Source of the DNA: Cytophagales bacterium
Lineage (GTDB): Bacteria > Bacteroidota > Bacteroidia > Cytophagales > UBA9547
Length of the DNA: 64,000 nucleotides
NCBI GenBank assembly: GCA_013297755.1
Contig: JAAFIH010000010.1
Coordinates: 55,242-119,241, forward strand
Direction of reading: 5' to 3'
In this document: one piece after another, positions 9,029-18,981 of the stretch
How positions within the stretch are numbered: position 1 is the first letter of the stretch
Layout: every line of letters starts with the position of its first letter
Translations under genes and position numbers: made by a program
Notes under the pieces: generated by a model
The model's database searches: none
Seen by the model: the letters and a program-made list of their open reading frames with translations, nothing else
What the model was told of the DNA's origin: nothing

Positions 9029-10245
9029 GGCATATAGTCGGGTTTAATGTTTGTACCTTTTGGTAAAACCAATCTGCAATCAGCACAATCTTGTTGTGCT
9101 CTATAGTATCCTATAATTTTTCCTGTAAAAGGGTCTATTTTAAAGGAAAGAAGAATATATCCTTGTAAAATGGCGTCTATTCCTTGATTATCATCAATGC
9201 TTGTAGGAAAACAATCTTCAGATTGTATTGAAATTACTTCTGTGTTTGGTAAGTCTGTATTTTTTTTGGTAGTTCTTTTCTGAGATAAAGAATGAACAGC
9301 AAAGAAACCTAGTGCATTATCTTTCTTATCCTCTAGGTTCAGAAAGTTACCTATAACTTTTGAGGGTTGCGAGTCAAAAATACTTCCAGTAAGTTCTGAA
9401 TTTTTTTTTAAATTTTCTAGATACCTATATTCTTCTTGGCTAATTGTAGTTAATCTTACTAAGGAACTATAGGCATTGTTTAGTTTTTTTGTACTAACAT
9501 TTATTTTATTTATTTTAAATTCAGAAATTTTGTTTTCGTTTAGATTTAAAGTATTATAAATTAAAATAGATTTTGAAGAATCAGTTTTCCAACATTTATG
9601 CAATTCGTCTGGGTCGTCTCTATATAAAATTTGAGTCAGACCAAATCTGTTATCAAGATATATTGTTGATTTTAGTGGCGATCGGTATTCCCACGTTTCT
9701 ATATAATCAATGGCGTAGTATTTATTTCTTGTTTCTGGGTCGTCTGCATCTATATTTATGTCCCAATAGTCTACATTACCAATGACATTTTTTTCTTCAC
9801 TTGGCTCAAAATTAATATTTTTGATTGGCGGAGATTTGTAAGTTGCTAAGAAAGTTGAAACGTAATTTTTTCCATTTTCTAGTTTTATTTTTAATCTATA
9901 TTTTTTACCATAACTTAAACTTAAATTAGTGGCTACATAATTTCCATTTTTATTATCATTTAACTTAAAATTATTACCAAACTCTTCTTCTAATACAACA
10001 TCTGCATTGAGCTCTGGAGTGGGGTTTTCTTTGCTGTTGATAGTTTGAGTACGTGTAAGCTGGATGGCACAAGTGCCAGTTTCTACATAAGCTGTTCCAT
10101 TGACAACCAAAAGGCCTTTATTGCTCAATGTTGGGGGTGTATATTGTTCTACACAACTCAAGGCAAACACAATAAGAATATAAATATATTTCCAATATTT
10201 ATTACTTTTTAAAAAAAATAAATTTTTAACATTCTTTAAATTCAT
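9025..10245 (-). CDS. DUF4249 family lipoprotein
   Basis: A 406-residue protein. A hydrophobic leader ends in VFALSC (Cys near residue 31), a lipobox. The mature part starts VEQYTPPTLSNKGLLVVNG, followed by TRTQTINSKENPTPELNADVVLEEE and later Y(K)LKI...GKNYVSTFLATYKSPP, the pattern of DUF4249 proteins. In Bacteroidota this family is regularly encoded beside a carboxypeptidase-regulatory-domain TonB-dependent receptor, as here (6-bp gap to the receptor). It is presumably an outer-membrane lipoprotein partner; the substrate is unknown. A conserved C-terminal CADCRL cysteine pair is visible. Confidence 0.85.
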   Translation of the reverse strand: MNLKNVKNLFFLKSNKYWKYIYILIVFALSCVEQYTPPTLSNKGLLVVNGTAYVETGTCAIQLTRTQTINSKENPTPELNADVVLEEEFGNNFKLNDNKNGNYVATNLSLSYGKKYRLKIKLENGKNYVSTFLATYKSPPIKNINFEPSEEKNVIGNVDYWDINIDADDPETRNKYYAIDYIETWEYRSPLKSTIYLDNRFGLTQILYRDDPDELHKCWKTDSSKSILIYNTLNLNENKISEFKINKINVSTKKLNNAYSSLVRLTTISQEEYRYLENLKKNSELTGSIFDSQPSKVIGNFLNLEDKKDNALGFFAVHSLSQKRTTKKNTDLPNTEVISIQSEDCFPTSIDDNQGIDAILQGYILLSFKIDPFTGKIIGYYRAQQDCADCRLVLPKGTNIKPDYMP

Positions 10246-10251
10246 GTTGTA

Positions 10252-13059
10252 TTAAAATCTACAATTTACAGTTAATGTTGGGATTGGGATTCCAAATATC
10301 GACATTTGGTATCCCTTGAGTTCTCCATTGCTGTCGCTTTTGAAAAAGATAGAATATACATTTTGGCGTCCTGTAACATTATATACCGATAAAGTCCAAC
10401 TAAAATGCAGTTTTTGTTTTAAAGAATGGTTTCCATCTAGGTTAAATGCTATATCAGACCTAAAATAATCTGGTATCCTATATTGGTTTCTGTCTGAATA
10501 AAATATTCTGTCTATACCATCAATTTTATACTGAGCATTAGGTAGCGTTATTGGGCGACCAGTGCTATATACTACATTGAGCGAAAAACTCAATCTTTTT
10601 GTTATTTTATAGTTGCCTATAAAGTTTAGACTATGTGGTTTGTCAAAATTTCCAGCAAAATACTCTCCATTGTTTACTACATTATTTTGGGTTGGGTTAT
10701 TTATCTGAACCAAAGAGCGAGAGAAGGTATAACTTACCCAACCATTAAGTTTTCCTTGTGTTTTTTTAATCATAAACTCTGCTCCATAAGCCTTGCCATG
10801 AGCATTGATTACATCTCTTTCGATGGTTTTATTGAGCAATAATCTTGCCCCATCTATATAATCTACTGCATCTATAATGTTTTTATAATATATTTCAGTT
10901 GATATTTCAAACATATTTTGTTTCAAATTTTTGTATAAACCAATCGAAATCTGATCGGCTATTTGTGGCCTTATATGGTAGTCGCTTAGTTTCCAAATAT
11001 CAGTTGGAGCTATGGCTGTAGCATTTGATAACTGGCTGATATACTGGCGGTTACGATTATAACTTGCTTTGAGAGAAGTATTTTCTGTAAGAGAATATTT
11101 CAAAGCAATTCTTGGCTCTAATCCTGCATATGTTTTGATAAACTGCCCACTTTTGTAGGTATCTACACCAATCATGTTTTCTTCGGTCAGTGGCATATTT
11201 TCTTTATATTTATTCACATTCTTACTGCCTAGATAATTATATATTGAAAAACGAAGCCCAGCATAAATCGAAAATCTTGGTGTAATATCATAATTATCAG
11301 CCAAATAAAAAGCTGATTCTAAGGCTTTTTCTGGTTCTATAGATGTGTTTTTAGCAATAGAGGCATCTCCAATAGGAGCAAAATCTCCTGGTTTGATGGC
11401 ATAGTAGGCCACTGCTGCCCCAAAATCTAATTTATGGCTGTGTCCAAGGCCAAGTTTAAAATCTACTTTTGTGTTTGATTGCAATATAGACGATGATAAA
11501 TTATAGGCATTGATTGGATTAAGATTACTTACTACTTCAAAGTTTGTTCGACTAAGGCCACTCGAAAATTCAGATGTAAAATTATTTTTAAGAATACTGT
11601 TCAATCTTACTACATAACTTTGATTTACATATCTAAATTGAGTATCAAGGCTGAAACTAAATTTGTCAGAGCTATTGTAAGCCGACAGCCTGAGGGTATT
11701 TTTGGTATTTATCCTGTGTGTAATTTGGGCATTAAAATCAAAAAAGGAGGCTGAACTATTTTGAAATACTTTCAACGGAACTTGTTTTAACAAAAAATCA
11801 GTGTATGTAGAGCGGCCACCAATTAATAATGATGTTTTTTCTTTTTTGATGGGTATTTCTAGTGTTAATTTTGCAGTAAGCAACCCTAGTCCAGCATTGC
11901 CCTGAAATTTTTTCATGTCTGCATCTTTGCCATTTATTTTAAGTACAGATGATAAGCGGCCGCCATATTCGGCTGGTATCGAACTTTTAAATAACTCTAC
12001 ATCCTTGACTACATCAGGGTTGAAACTAGAAAAAAAGCCAAATAAATGTGATGGATTATAAATGGGCGACTCATTAAATAAAATAAGGTTTTGGTCTGCA
12101 CTACCACCTCTTACTATCAATCCTGTACTACTTTCGCCAGCAGTTTGCACCCCAGGCAGCGCCATTACTACCCTCACGATATCACTTTCTCCAAATACTG
12201 TTGGCACTTGTTTGATGGATTTCATGTCCATTTTTTCCATGCCCATTTGCATTCTTTCAATGTTTGATGCTCTTTTATCTGTAATTACAACTTCGTTTAT
12301 CGATACTACTTCTTCTTTCATTTCTATATTTAACTTTCCGTCAGATAGTAATATTATTTGTCTTTTGGCATTTTTCATGCCTATACTTTTTACAGCTATT
12401 TCGTGTTTTCCTTTTGGTAGTATAATCGTAAAAAAACCGTTTACATCTGTAGAAACTCCATTGGTGGGTGTATTATCAGCAAATACCAAAGCACCAATTA
12501 TGGGTTCATTATTTTTTTCGTCTTTAATATAGCCTGTAATTTTTGCAGTTTTACTTTTAGAAACATTCGTTTTAGACCCAATGTCTATTGGGCGGTTTTC
12601 TAAGGCCGATTTTATACTTGATTGTTTTGTTGGAGTATAATATTCTGGTATTGATTTATCTTCAATTTCTACTGTTGGTTCAAAATATCGAATCGGTAAT
12701 TGCATCTCCAAAGCTGTATTTTTGGTTACGTAAATCGAATTTTTCTCATCTTTTGAAAATTTCAACTTTGTCGTTTTAGTAATATATTCTAATACTTCAT
12801 TTAAAGTGTTATTGTTAAATGTAGCATTTATTTTTAAACTATCTGTTTGGGTTTTATCATAATAAAAAAAGCAATTTGCTTGTTTTTCTATTTCATTTAC
12901 AAATTCAATAAAAGTTGCATTGCTGAAAATTGCATTAATTTTTGTATTTTCATATTGAGAATATACATTTGTTGTATTTAAAAAAAATAAGAAAAATATT
13001 AAAATTTTGAGGGCTTCTTTTAAAACCACAAATTTTGTTTTAAAATTATTCAATTTCAC
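10252..13059 (-). CDS. TonB-dependent outer-membrane receptor with STN and carboxypeptidase-regulatory domains
   Basis: A 935-residue protein. A signal peptide is followed by an STN domain (~35-110), a CarboxypepD_reg-like beta-sandwich (~170-250: ITGYIKDEKNNEPIIGALVFA...GVSTDVNGFFTI), a plug (~265-375: VPTVFGESDIVRVVMALPGVQ...GLIVRGGSADQNLILFN) and a barrel ending in VNCRF with a terminal aromatic. STN domains in receptors usually contact anti-sigma factors (FecR type), but no sigma/anti-sigma pair is encoded nearby. The substrate is not predictable. It overlaps the upstream small exported protein gene by 14 bp. Confidence 0.92.
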   Translation of the reverse strand: MKLNNFKTKFVVLKEALKILIFFLFFLNTTNVYSQYENTKINAIFSNATFIEFVNEIEKQANCFFYYDKTQTDSLKINATFNNNTLNEVLEYITKTTKLKFSKDEKNSIYVTKNTALEMQLPIRYFEPTVEIEDKSIPEYYTPTKQSSIKSALENRPIDIGSKTNVSKSKTAKITGYIKDEKNNEPIIGALVFADNTPTNGVSTDVNGFFTIILPKGKHEIAVKSIGMKNAKRQIILLSDGKLNIEMKEEVVSINEVVITDKRASNIERMQMGMEKMDMKSIKQVPTVFGESDIVRVVMALPGVQTAGESSTGLIVRGGSADQNLILFNESPIYNPSHLFGFFSSFNPDVVKDVELFKSSIPAEYGGRLSSVLKINGKDADMKKFQGNAGLGLLTAKLTLEIPIKKEKTSLLIGGRSTYTDFLLKQVPLKVFQNSSASFFDFNAQITHRINTKNTLRLSAYNSSDKFSFSLDTQFRYVNQSYVVRLNSILKNNFTSEFSSGLSRTNFEVVSNLNPINAYNLSSSILQSNTKVDFKLGLGHSHKLDFGAAVAYYAIKPGDFAPIGDASIAKNTSIEPEKALESAFYLADNYDITPRFSIYAGLRFSIYNYLGSKNVNKYKENMPLTEENMIGVDTYKSGQFIKTYAGLEPRIALKYSLTENTSLKASYNRNRQYISQLSNATAIAPTDIWKLSDYHIRPQIADQISIGLYKNLKQNMFEISTEIYYKNIIDAVDYIDGARLLLNKTIERDVINAHGKAYGAEFMIKKTQGKLNGWVSYTFSRSLVQINNPTQNNVVNNGEYFAGNFDKPHSLNFIGNYKITKRLSFSLNVVYSTGRPITLPNAQYKIDGIDRIFYSDRNQYRIPDYFRSDIAFNLDGNHSLKQKLHFSWTLSVYNVTGRQNVYSIFFKSDSNGELKGYQMSIFGIPIPTLTVNCRF

Positions 13060-13861
13060 AATATTTAATTAACTCACAAAAAGCATTTTCAGGTTCGTTT
13101 TTGAAATCTAAGTCTTTGGATTTAGCATATTTTTTTACATCTTTTTGTGGAAATATCTTTTCAATATTAGAGATAGATTTCAATTTTATAGCTTCTTTTT
13201 TGTCTAAAAATATGATGTCTTTACTTTCAGAAAAATCTATAATTACTTGACTATCAACCATTTCGTTGTTTTGTAGTTTTGTATATTTACTCAAAAGTAC
13301 ATATTTATTGTCCCAGATTTGTCTATAAAATGTATTAGATTCTACCAAAGAGGCCCAAGAAATCGAGTTTTGGGTTTGAACAAAAGCATGGCCCCCAATG
13401 GTAAAACTCGAAATTTTGTCTTTGACTAATTCAATAAGCAAATATCCACCATAGTGTTGTAGTATAAGTTTTTGAGATGCAAGATTGTATTTCAATTTTA
13501 CATTTTCATACAAAATTCCATCATATATCAACGAGCCAACCTGCCAATCCTGTTTTAGGTAATAGGGATGTCCTTTGGCTTTTCCTACAATGATTGTTTC
13601 TTCGCCACCAATATATAATTTTGAATTGCTAGATATTGTATTGGTATAAAATGTTTTGGCATTGATAATAGCAGAACTGAGGGTAGAGTCAATATTTTGT
13701 GCAAAAATTGTACCAGCATAAAGTAAGTTGAATAAAAATAAGAATATAAAGGTTTTATAAAACTTGTTGATATTTGTAAGTATTAAAATTTTAGGGTGCA
13801 AAACTAATAATAAAATCACAATTTTTTCAAAAGTCATAAAAATAATTACATTATTAATCAA
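13046..13861 (-). CDS. Small exported protein upstream of the TonB receptor, start uncertain
   Basis: Up to 271 residues. A signal peptide (FKTFIFLFLFNLLYAGTIFAQ-like, residues ~35-55) precedes a ~215-residue mature part with repeated short beta-like segments (SKLYIGGEETIIVGKAKGHPYYL, GSLIYDGILYENVKLKYNL, TIGGHAFVQTQNS). No family is recognised. The ATG start gives an odd ~34-residue extension before the signal peptide, and a good TTG/TAnnTTTG promoter falls inside that extension (13799-13830). The true start may therefore be later, on a non-ATG codon. It is first in the envelope operon and overlaps the receptor gene by 14 bp. Confidence 0.65.
   Translation of the reverse strand: MINNVIIFMTFEKIVILLLVLHPKILILTNINKFYKTFIFLFLFNLLYAGTIFAQNIDSTLSSAIINAKTFYTNTISSNSKLYIGGEETIIVGKAKGHPYYLKQDWQVGSLIYDGILYENVKLKYNLASQKLILQHYGGYLLIELVKDKISSFTIGGHAFVQTQNSISWASLVESNTFYRQIWDNKYVLLSKYTKLQNNEMVDSQVIIDFSESKDIIFLDKKEAIKLKSISNIEKIFPQKDVKKYAKSKDLDFKNEPENAFCELIKYCEIE
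13799..13830 (-). promoter_or_regulatory. Candidate promoter of the TonB-receptor operon
   Basis: On the minus strand, TTG at 13830-13828 and TAGTTTTG at 13806-13799 are 21 bp apart, fitting the Bacteroidota -33/-7 consensus. The site lies within the first ~20 codons of the longest reading of the gene at 13046-13861, which casts doubt on that start. Confidence 0.45.
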
Positions 13862-13967
13862 AAAAATCTAAAAATATCCATTTTTTGTAATGAAACTATC
13901 AATGTACCCTTTAAAACCATTTTGTATTTTTTTAATAGTATAAAACCTTTTGTAATAAACTATAATT

Positions 13968-16376
13968 TTATTTCATCCACTTTTTTATTAAATTTTTATC
14001 AGTATTTTTTGACTTCGCAAACGCTTCATTTATTACTTTTTTATTGGTGTTTTGTTTGTATAAATATTCCAAACACTGACCAGCAGGATTGGCAAGCCTT
14101 CCGTTGAAATGTAAGATAGCAGAAAACATGTTTTCTACAAAATCTGTATCACAATAGTTAATCTTTTTTAGAGCCTCAAAAGCAAGTACTCGTGTACGAA
14201 ACTCGTAGTTTGTAGACGAATAATTGACTAATTCTTTGATATATTGGTCTTTGTTTGAAGTGCTACACATTATTTCAAGCCATTTTATGCGCACGTTTTT
14301 ATGATTATTTCCTTGTTCGTTTTTAGTAATTTCTAAATATTGATTTATAAAATCTGGATATTTTGCACTCATTTTATCCAAAGTTGTTTCTATGCACTGA
14401 TATGAAGAATCTTTTAGTAATACTCTTAGCTCTGGTTCTAATATTGTAGGTATCGAGGCAATATTGGCAGCAACGGCTTTTCTTACGTTTACATCTTTGT
14501 CTTTTATGGCTGATTGCAGCAATTCTATACTATATTTGGCGGTGTCGGCACACAGTTGATTGATAATTTCAGATTTTACTGCATGAAATTTTTCACGCAT
14601 GTATACACTTGTAAGTGTTTCACGTTTTTTGTTTAGATCAACGCCTTTTAGTTGCAATATGGCATCATATCTGTCGAGCATATTGGGGGCTCTCAAGGCT
14701 TGATTCATCCATTCTTCTTGGTATTTTACAAAAGTTAAACTTTTCATTACCTGCGAATTTGGGTCAAATAACACAAAATCAATATCCATGTTGTTTTTAT
14801 TAGGAATTACTACTTTTGTCGTTTGATTTTCTATTGTTTGTATGATAGTATCTTTGGTTCTATCTTTGTAATATACTTCAAATTTTATTGGCATTTTGAA
14901 TAAACTTACCAAATCATTGATTTCGTGTGTTTGTTCTACTGTTATTTCTGTGTTTCTTTCGTTTTTAATATTCTTACTTTCTTGGTAACTTACTTTATAA
15001 GCTGGTTCTCCACCTTTATAGACCCATTCGTCCCAAAACCAATTCAAAGAAATACCCAATTCGTCTTGAAAAGCCACAAGCAAATCGTTAGAATCTACAT
15101 TTTTGTAAGCATTTTTTTCCAAATATCTTTTTACAGCTCTGTTATATTGTTCTCTGCCTACTATATATTTTATCATTTCAATCACAAAAGCACCTTTGGG
15201 ATACCAACGAGTAGTGCCACCGCCAGAGTGTCCTACGGCTTTTTGGTCGGTAAGCGAAGCCGTCAAAGCCTGATTGATAGCAGATTTGCGTTGCCAATCA
15301 AAATTATCTTGTCCATAAATTTCTCTATCAAAAAGCCATTGGTAATGGGTTGCAAAACTTTCTTGCAACCAAGTATCAGAGCTACTGCGAGCAGTTATAA
15401 AATCGCCAAACCACATGTGAGCCATTTCATGTGCATTTACGCCAACATAGCTTCTATCTAAAAAACTACGACCATCAACACAGAAAAAGTCGCCAAAAAC
15501 TGTTGCAGTAGTGTTTTCCATAGCACCAAACATATAATCTTGAGCAGGTATTTGGCTGTAGGGAGCTTTCCATGGGTAATTTATACCAATTTCTTTTTCA
15601 AAAAAATCCATTATTTGTGGCGTGTATTTATAAATATAATCAACCCTATCTTTGTGTTCGGGATAGTAATAATACCTTAAAATTTGCCCAGATTTTGATT
15701 TTGTTTCTTTAACCTCGTACTTTCCAATGCCCAACATAATCAAATAATTGGCATGTGCCTGAGGCATACGATATTGCCATGTTTTGGTACCATCTTTATT
15801 GTCCTTTTCTTTTAATTTATTACCATTTGATAACACTTGATAGGCTGCATCAAAAGTAATATTTACTTCAGAAATTACTTTATCTGTCATATCATCGTAC
15901 ATTGGAATCCAATGCCTGTTTTCGACCCCTTGTCCTTGAGTCCAGATTTGTTTTCGGTAAGTGGCCGAGCTATCGTTCCAACCCATAAAAAATATACCAC
16001 TTTTGGGTTTTACTTCATATTTTATTACTAAATTATATTTTTTGCCATATTGCAAAGCTGGCTCTGCAAAAAAAGTAAATCCTGCTGTATCTTTTTTGAA
16101 AATAATTTCTTTGCCATCCAAACTAGCTCCTAAGATAGACATACCTGAGCGACCATCTAAGTAAAAATTTTCAACTTTTGTTCTCAAAGGAGTAAATGAA
16201 TGTGTTACAGTTCCTCGTACCATTGATAGTTTAGTATCCAAGTTCACATCTAACTTTAGCTCCAAAAAATCAAGTGGATGTTCTCTTGGGCTGGCTGCAG
16301 GGTCTACTTCTTTTTTATACATTTTTTGAGCCATCAAAACGCTACTTAATAGCAAAAGAACACTTATTTTTTTCAT
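13968..16376 (-). CDS. M1 family zinc aminopeptidase, exported
   Basis: An 802-residue metallopeptidase that removes N-terminal amino acids from peptides. The signal peptide is MKKISVLLLLSSVLMAQ. The substrate-binding GAMEN motif is at 284-288. The zinc motif HEMAH (H316, E317, H320) is followed after 18 residues by the third ligand E339 (WLQES). The catalytic domain continues to ~residue 480. Residues ~580-800 carry helical repeat-like segments (DKDVNVRKAVAANIASIPTI), as in M1 enzymes with a HEAT-like C-terminus. It is probably periplasmic or outer-membrane associated and provides nutrient peptides. It is monocistronic. Confidence 0.93.
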   Translation of the reverse strand: MKKISVLLLLSSVLMAQKMYKKEVDPAASPREHPLDFLELKLDVNLDTKLSMVRGTVTHSFTPLRTKVENFYLDGRSGMSILGASLDGKEIIFKKDTAGFTFFAEPALQYGKKYNLVIKYEVKPKSGIFFMGWNDSSATYRKQIWTQGQGVENRHWIPMYDDMTDKVISEVNITFDAAYQVLSNGNKLKEKDNKDGTKTWQYRMPQAHANYLIMLGIGKYEVKETKSKSGQILRYYYYPEHKDRVDYIYKYTPQIMDFFEKEIGINYPWKAPYSQIPAQDYMFGAMENTTATVFGDFFCVDGRSFLDRSYVGVNAHEMAHMWFGDFITARSSSDTWLQESFATHYQWLFDREIYGQDNFDWQRKSAINQALTASLTDQKAVGHSGGGTTRWYPKGAFVIEMIKYIVGREQYNRAVKRYLEKNAYKNVDSNDLLVAFQDELGISLNWFWDEWVYKGGEPAYKVSYQESKNIKNERNTEITVEQTHEINDLVSLFKMPIKFEVYYKDRTKDTIIQTIENQTTKVVIPNKNNMDIDFVLFDPNSQVMKSLTFVKYQEEWMNQALRAPNMLDRYDAILQLKGVDLNKKRETLTSVYMREKFHAVKSEIINQLCADTAKYSIELLQSAIKDKDVNVRKAVAANIASIPTILEPELRVLLKDSSYQCIETTLDKMSAKYPDFINQYLEITKNEQGNNHKNVRIKWLEIMCSTSNKDQYIKELVNYSSTNYEFRTRVLAFEALKKINYCDTDFVENMFSAILHFNGRLANPAGQCLEYLYKQNTNKKVINEAFAKSKNTDKNLIKKWMK

Positions 16377-16647
16377 TATAATTTCAATTTTTTTGCAAAA
16401 TAATAATTTTAGTAGATTAATTTTTAAAGTAGGGCTTAAAATTATTATTTCAGATTTAATTAGTAATATTCTTATAAAATTATTTTATCAATAATAATTT
16501 TTATTTTCATTCATTTATTTTCAAATCTATTATTTCATTTTTTTTATTTTTATACAAGAATTAGTAAAATTAATACATAAAAAATTAAATTTTAGCGATA
16601 TTGATGTGAAACAAATAATTTAATATTGATACAGAAATTACAAAAAA

Positions 16648-18825
16648 ATGTTATTTTTTTTTATTTTTTCAATTAATATTTTTAAATTTCCAAGTCTAAA
16701 TCAAAAAGTAGTGTATTTGCGTTCTGTTTTCTTAGTGATTTTATTCCACTTTATTATATTTCCGATAGTAGGGCAAGATATTCAATGGGCTTCTAGCATG
16801 GTTTCTACATCTGAACTAGTAAATAATGAAAAAAATTTTCCTGAATTGATGCTTGGGCCACCTTCTATGTATCCAAATCAAAATTATGAATCAGACCTTA
16901 GCGATTTGTATGCAGATGGGTATGTTTTAAACAATCAAAATTCAAAAAATCATTTTGTAGAGGTTCAATTTTCTAAACCAATGCCTGCCAATAGGCTCAT
17001 TATTGGGGGTATTTTAAACGATGGTGTTATAAAAAAAATTAGTTTGGTGCTGCGAGACCATAAAATTAAGAATATTTACACGGCAGCTGATTCTAATAAA
17101 AGTGCCAAAAGTGCCAATTTTGAATTTCCTTTTTCTTTAGAAACAGTGTATGGCATGAAAATTATCATCAATCATTCTAAAATTTCTAAATGGAATATTA
17201 TCAAAGGAATAGGTATTGCCAAATCTGATTTTCCAATTAATATTAGCCCTCACTTGAGAGAAGACATACAATTTGCATCTCCAAAAGATACTATTGGTAA
17301 TAATATCAATACCCACGAATGTTTTGAGTTCAATCCTAGACTAACCTCAGATGGCTCTACTTTATATTTTGTAAAAGAATGTCCAAATGATAAAAATCAA
17401 GATATTTGGTACACAGACCTGGATAGTTCTGGTCGGTGGATGGAGGCCAAGCCCATAGGAAAACCATTGAATAATAAAGATGATAATTTTATTTCCTCGA
17501 TCAGTTTGGATGGCAAACATTTATACGTTGGCAATACTTACAAGCAAAATGGAGAACAACTTGGCGATGGCATATCTGTTTCAAAACTTCAATCAAATAA
17601 AACTTGGTCGCTACCAGTTACTGTCGAAATACCAAACTTAAACAATAAAAGTAAATACGTCAATTATTTTATGCTCCACGACCAAAGTGCAGTGTTGATT
17701 GCTATGGAAAACGACCAAAGTCAGGGAGAGCTCGATTTATATGTTTCTTTATATAACAAATTTAAAAAAGCTTGGGCCGAACCTTTTAATTTAGGAAGCA
17801 GCATCAACTCTTCGTTTGGCGAGGACTATCCTTATATGGCATTTGATGGCACCACACTTTACTTTAGCTCTCTTGGCCAGATTGGCTATGGTGGTTTTGA
17901 TATTTATGTATCCAAAAGATTGGATAATACTTGGACAAATTGGAGCAAACCCGTAAATCTTGGTTCTCAAGTAAATACCAAAACTGATGATGTTGGTTTT
18001 ATGATTTCTAATTCTGGCGATCATGCTTACTTTAATACAGTAGCCTTTGATAGCATTCACAACATGGATATTTATAAAATCAAGCTACCCATAGCGCTAA
18101 AACAACAACCTCAAGTACTCGTAAAAGGGAAAATTGTAAGCACAAAAAATGGAAAACCAATAAAAACCCAAATAAGATATAAAGAAAAAAATAAGAAAAA
18201 CTACGAACCACTCATTATTACAAACGAAGACGATGGAAGTTTTACGTTTATTTTGCCGCATGGAAAAGAATATGAAATCGTACTAGAAAGTAATAATTAT
18301 TTTAAAATTGTAGATAATATTTCTTTATTAGATACAACAAATAATACTAAATTTTTAAAGAATTATTCATTAGAACCTTACTTAGATAGTGGGTATGTGG
18401 CTGTAATGAATAATGTTTTGTTTGAATATGGAACCACTAAAGTAAGCCAAGAATCGTACCATGAATTGGATAAACTTGCAAGTAAATTAAAACAACAAAA
18501 TAAATCAATTATCCAAATTAGTGGCCACACAGACGATACTGGGTCCGAAACTTTCAACAACAAATTATCACTCCAAAGGGCTTCAAGTGTAGTAGATTAT
18601 TTGGTATCAAAAGGCGTAAGACCCTGGCGACTTATTGCAAAAGGTTTTGGAGAGCAAACACCCATAGCTACTAATACTACAGACGAGGGCAGAGCCCTAA
18701 ATAGACGTGTAGAATTATTGATTTTGAAAACTGATTTTACAAAAAAAATACCCCAAAAACAAATATTACTAAATCAAAAAAACAATATTAGAAGTGCAGC
18801 AAATAGTAAGAAAAATGGAATATAA
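16648..18825 (+). CDS. OmpA family protein with PD40 beta-propeller
   Basis: A 725-residue envelope protein. After an N-terminal hydrophobic segment, residues ~210-480 carry PD40/WD40-type repeats (NPRLTSDGSTLYFVKE, GEDYPYMAFDGTTLYFSS, DDVGFMISNSGDHAYF). A short regulatory-like beta domain (~490-570) follows, then a C-terminal OmpA peptidoglycan-binding domain (~600-705: VLFEYGTTKVS...QISGHTDDTGSETFNNKLS...GFGEQTPIATN...NRRVELLI). The layout resembles the T9SS component PorE minus its TPRs; the parallel is inference. A GTG at 16711 would give a more typical signal peptide than the ATG used here. Confidence 0.85.
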   Translation: MLFFFIFSINIFKFPSLNQKVVYLRSVFLVILFHFIIFPIVGQDIQWASSMVSTSELVNNEKNFPELMLGPPSMYPNQNYESDLSDLYADGYVLNNQNSKNHFVEVQFSKPMPANRLIIGGILNDGVIKKISLVLRDHKIKNIYTAADSNKSAKSANFEFPFSLETVYGMKIIINHSKISKWNIIKGIGIAKSDFPINISPHLREDIQFASPKDTIGNNINTHECFEFNPRLTSDGSTLYFVKECPNDKNQDIWYTDLDSSGRWMEAKPIGKPLNNKDDNFISSISLDGKHLYVGNTYKQNGEQLGDGISVSKLQSNKTWSLPVTVEIPNLNNKSKYVNYFMLHDQSAVLIAMENDQSQGELDLYVSLYNKFKKAWAEPFNLGSSINSSFGEDYPYMAFDGTTLYFSSLGQIGYGGFDIYVSKRLDNTWTNWSKPVNLGSQVNTKTDDVGFMISNSGDHAYFNTVAFDSIHNMDIYKIKLPIALKQQPQVLVKGKIVSTKNGKPIKTQIRYKEKNKKNYEPLIITNEDDGSFTFILPHGKEYEIVLESNNYFKIVDNISLLDTTNNTKFLKNYSLEPYLDSGYVAVMNNVLFEYGTTKVSQESYHELDKLASKLKQQNKSIIQISGHTDDTGSETFNNKLSLQRASSVVDYLVSKGVRPWRLIAKGFGEQTPIATNTTDEGRALNRRVELLILKTDFTKKIPQKQILLNQKNNIRSAANSKKNGI

Positions 18826-18981
18826 TTTTTCATTTAAGATTTATTTTTTTAATTTTTAGTAATATTTATAGTTTCTTGTTTTTATATTTTATCATAACAT
18901 ACAACTAATTTAATTGAATGTCCTTCTTAAATTATGTTTTTTTTATGAATAAATGTACTTTCGCATCAAATTCTGATTTAT

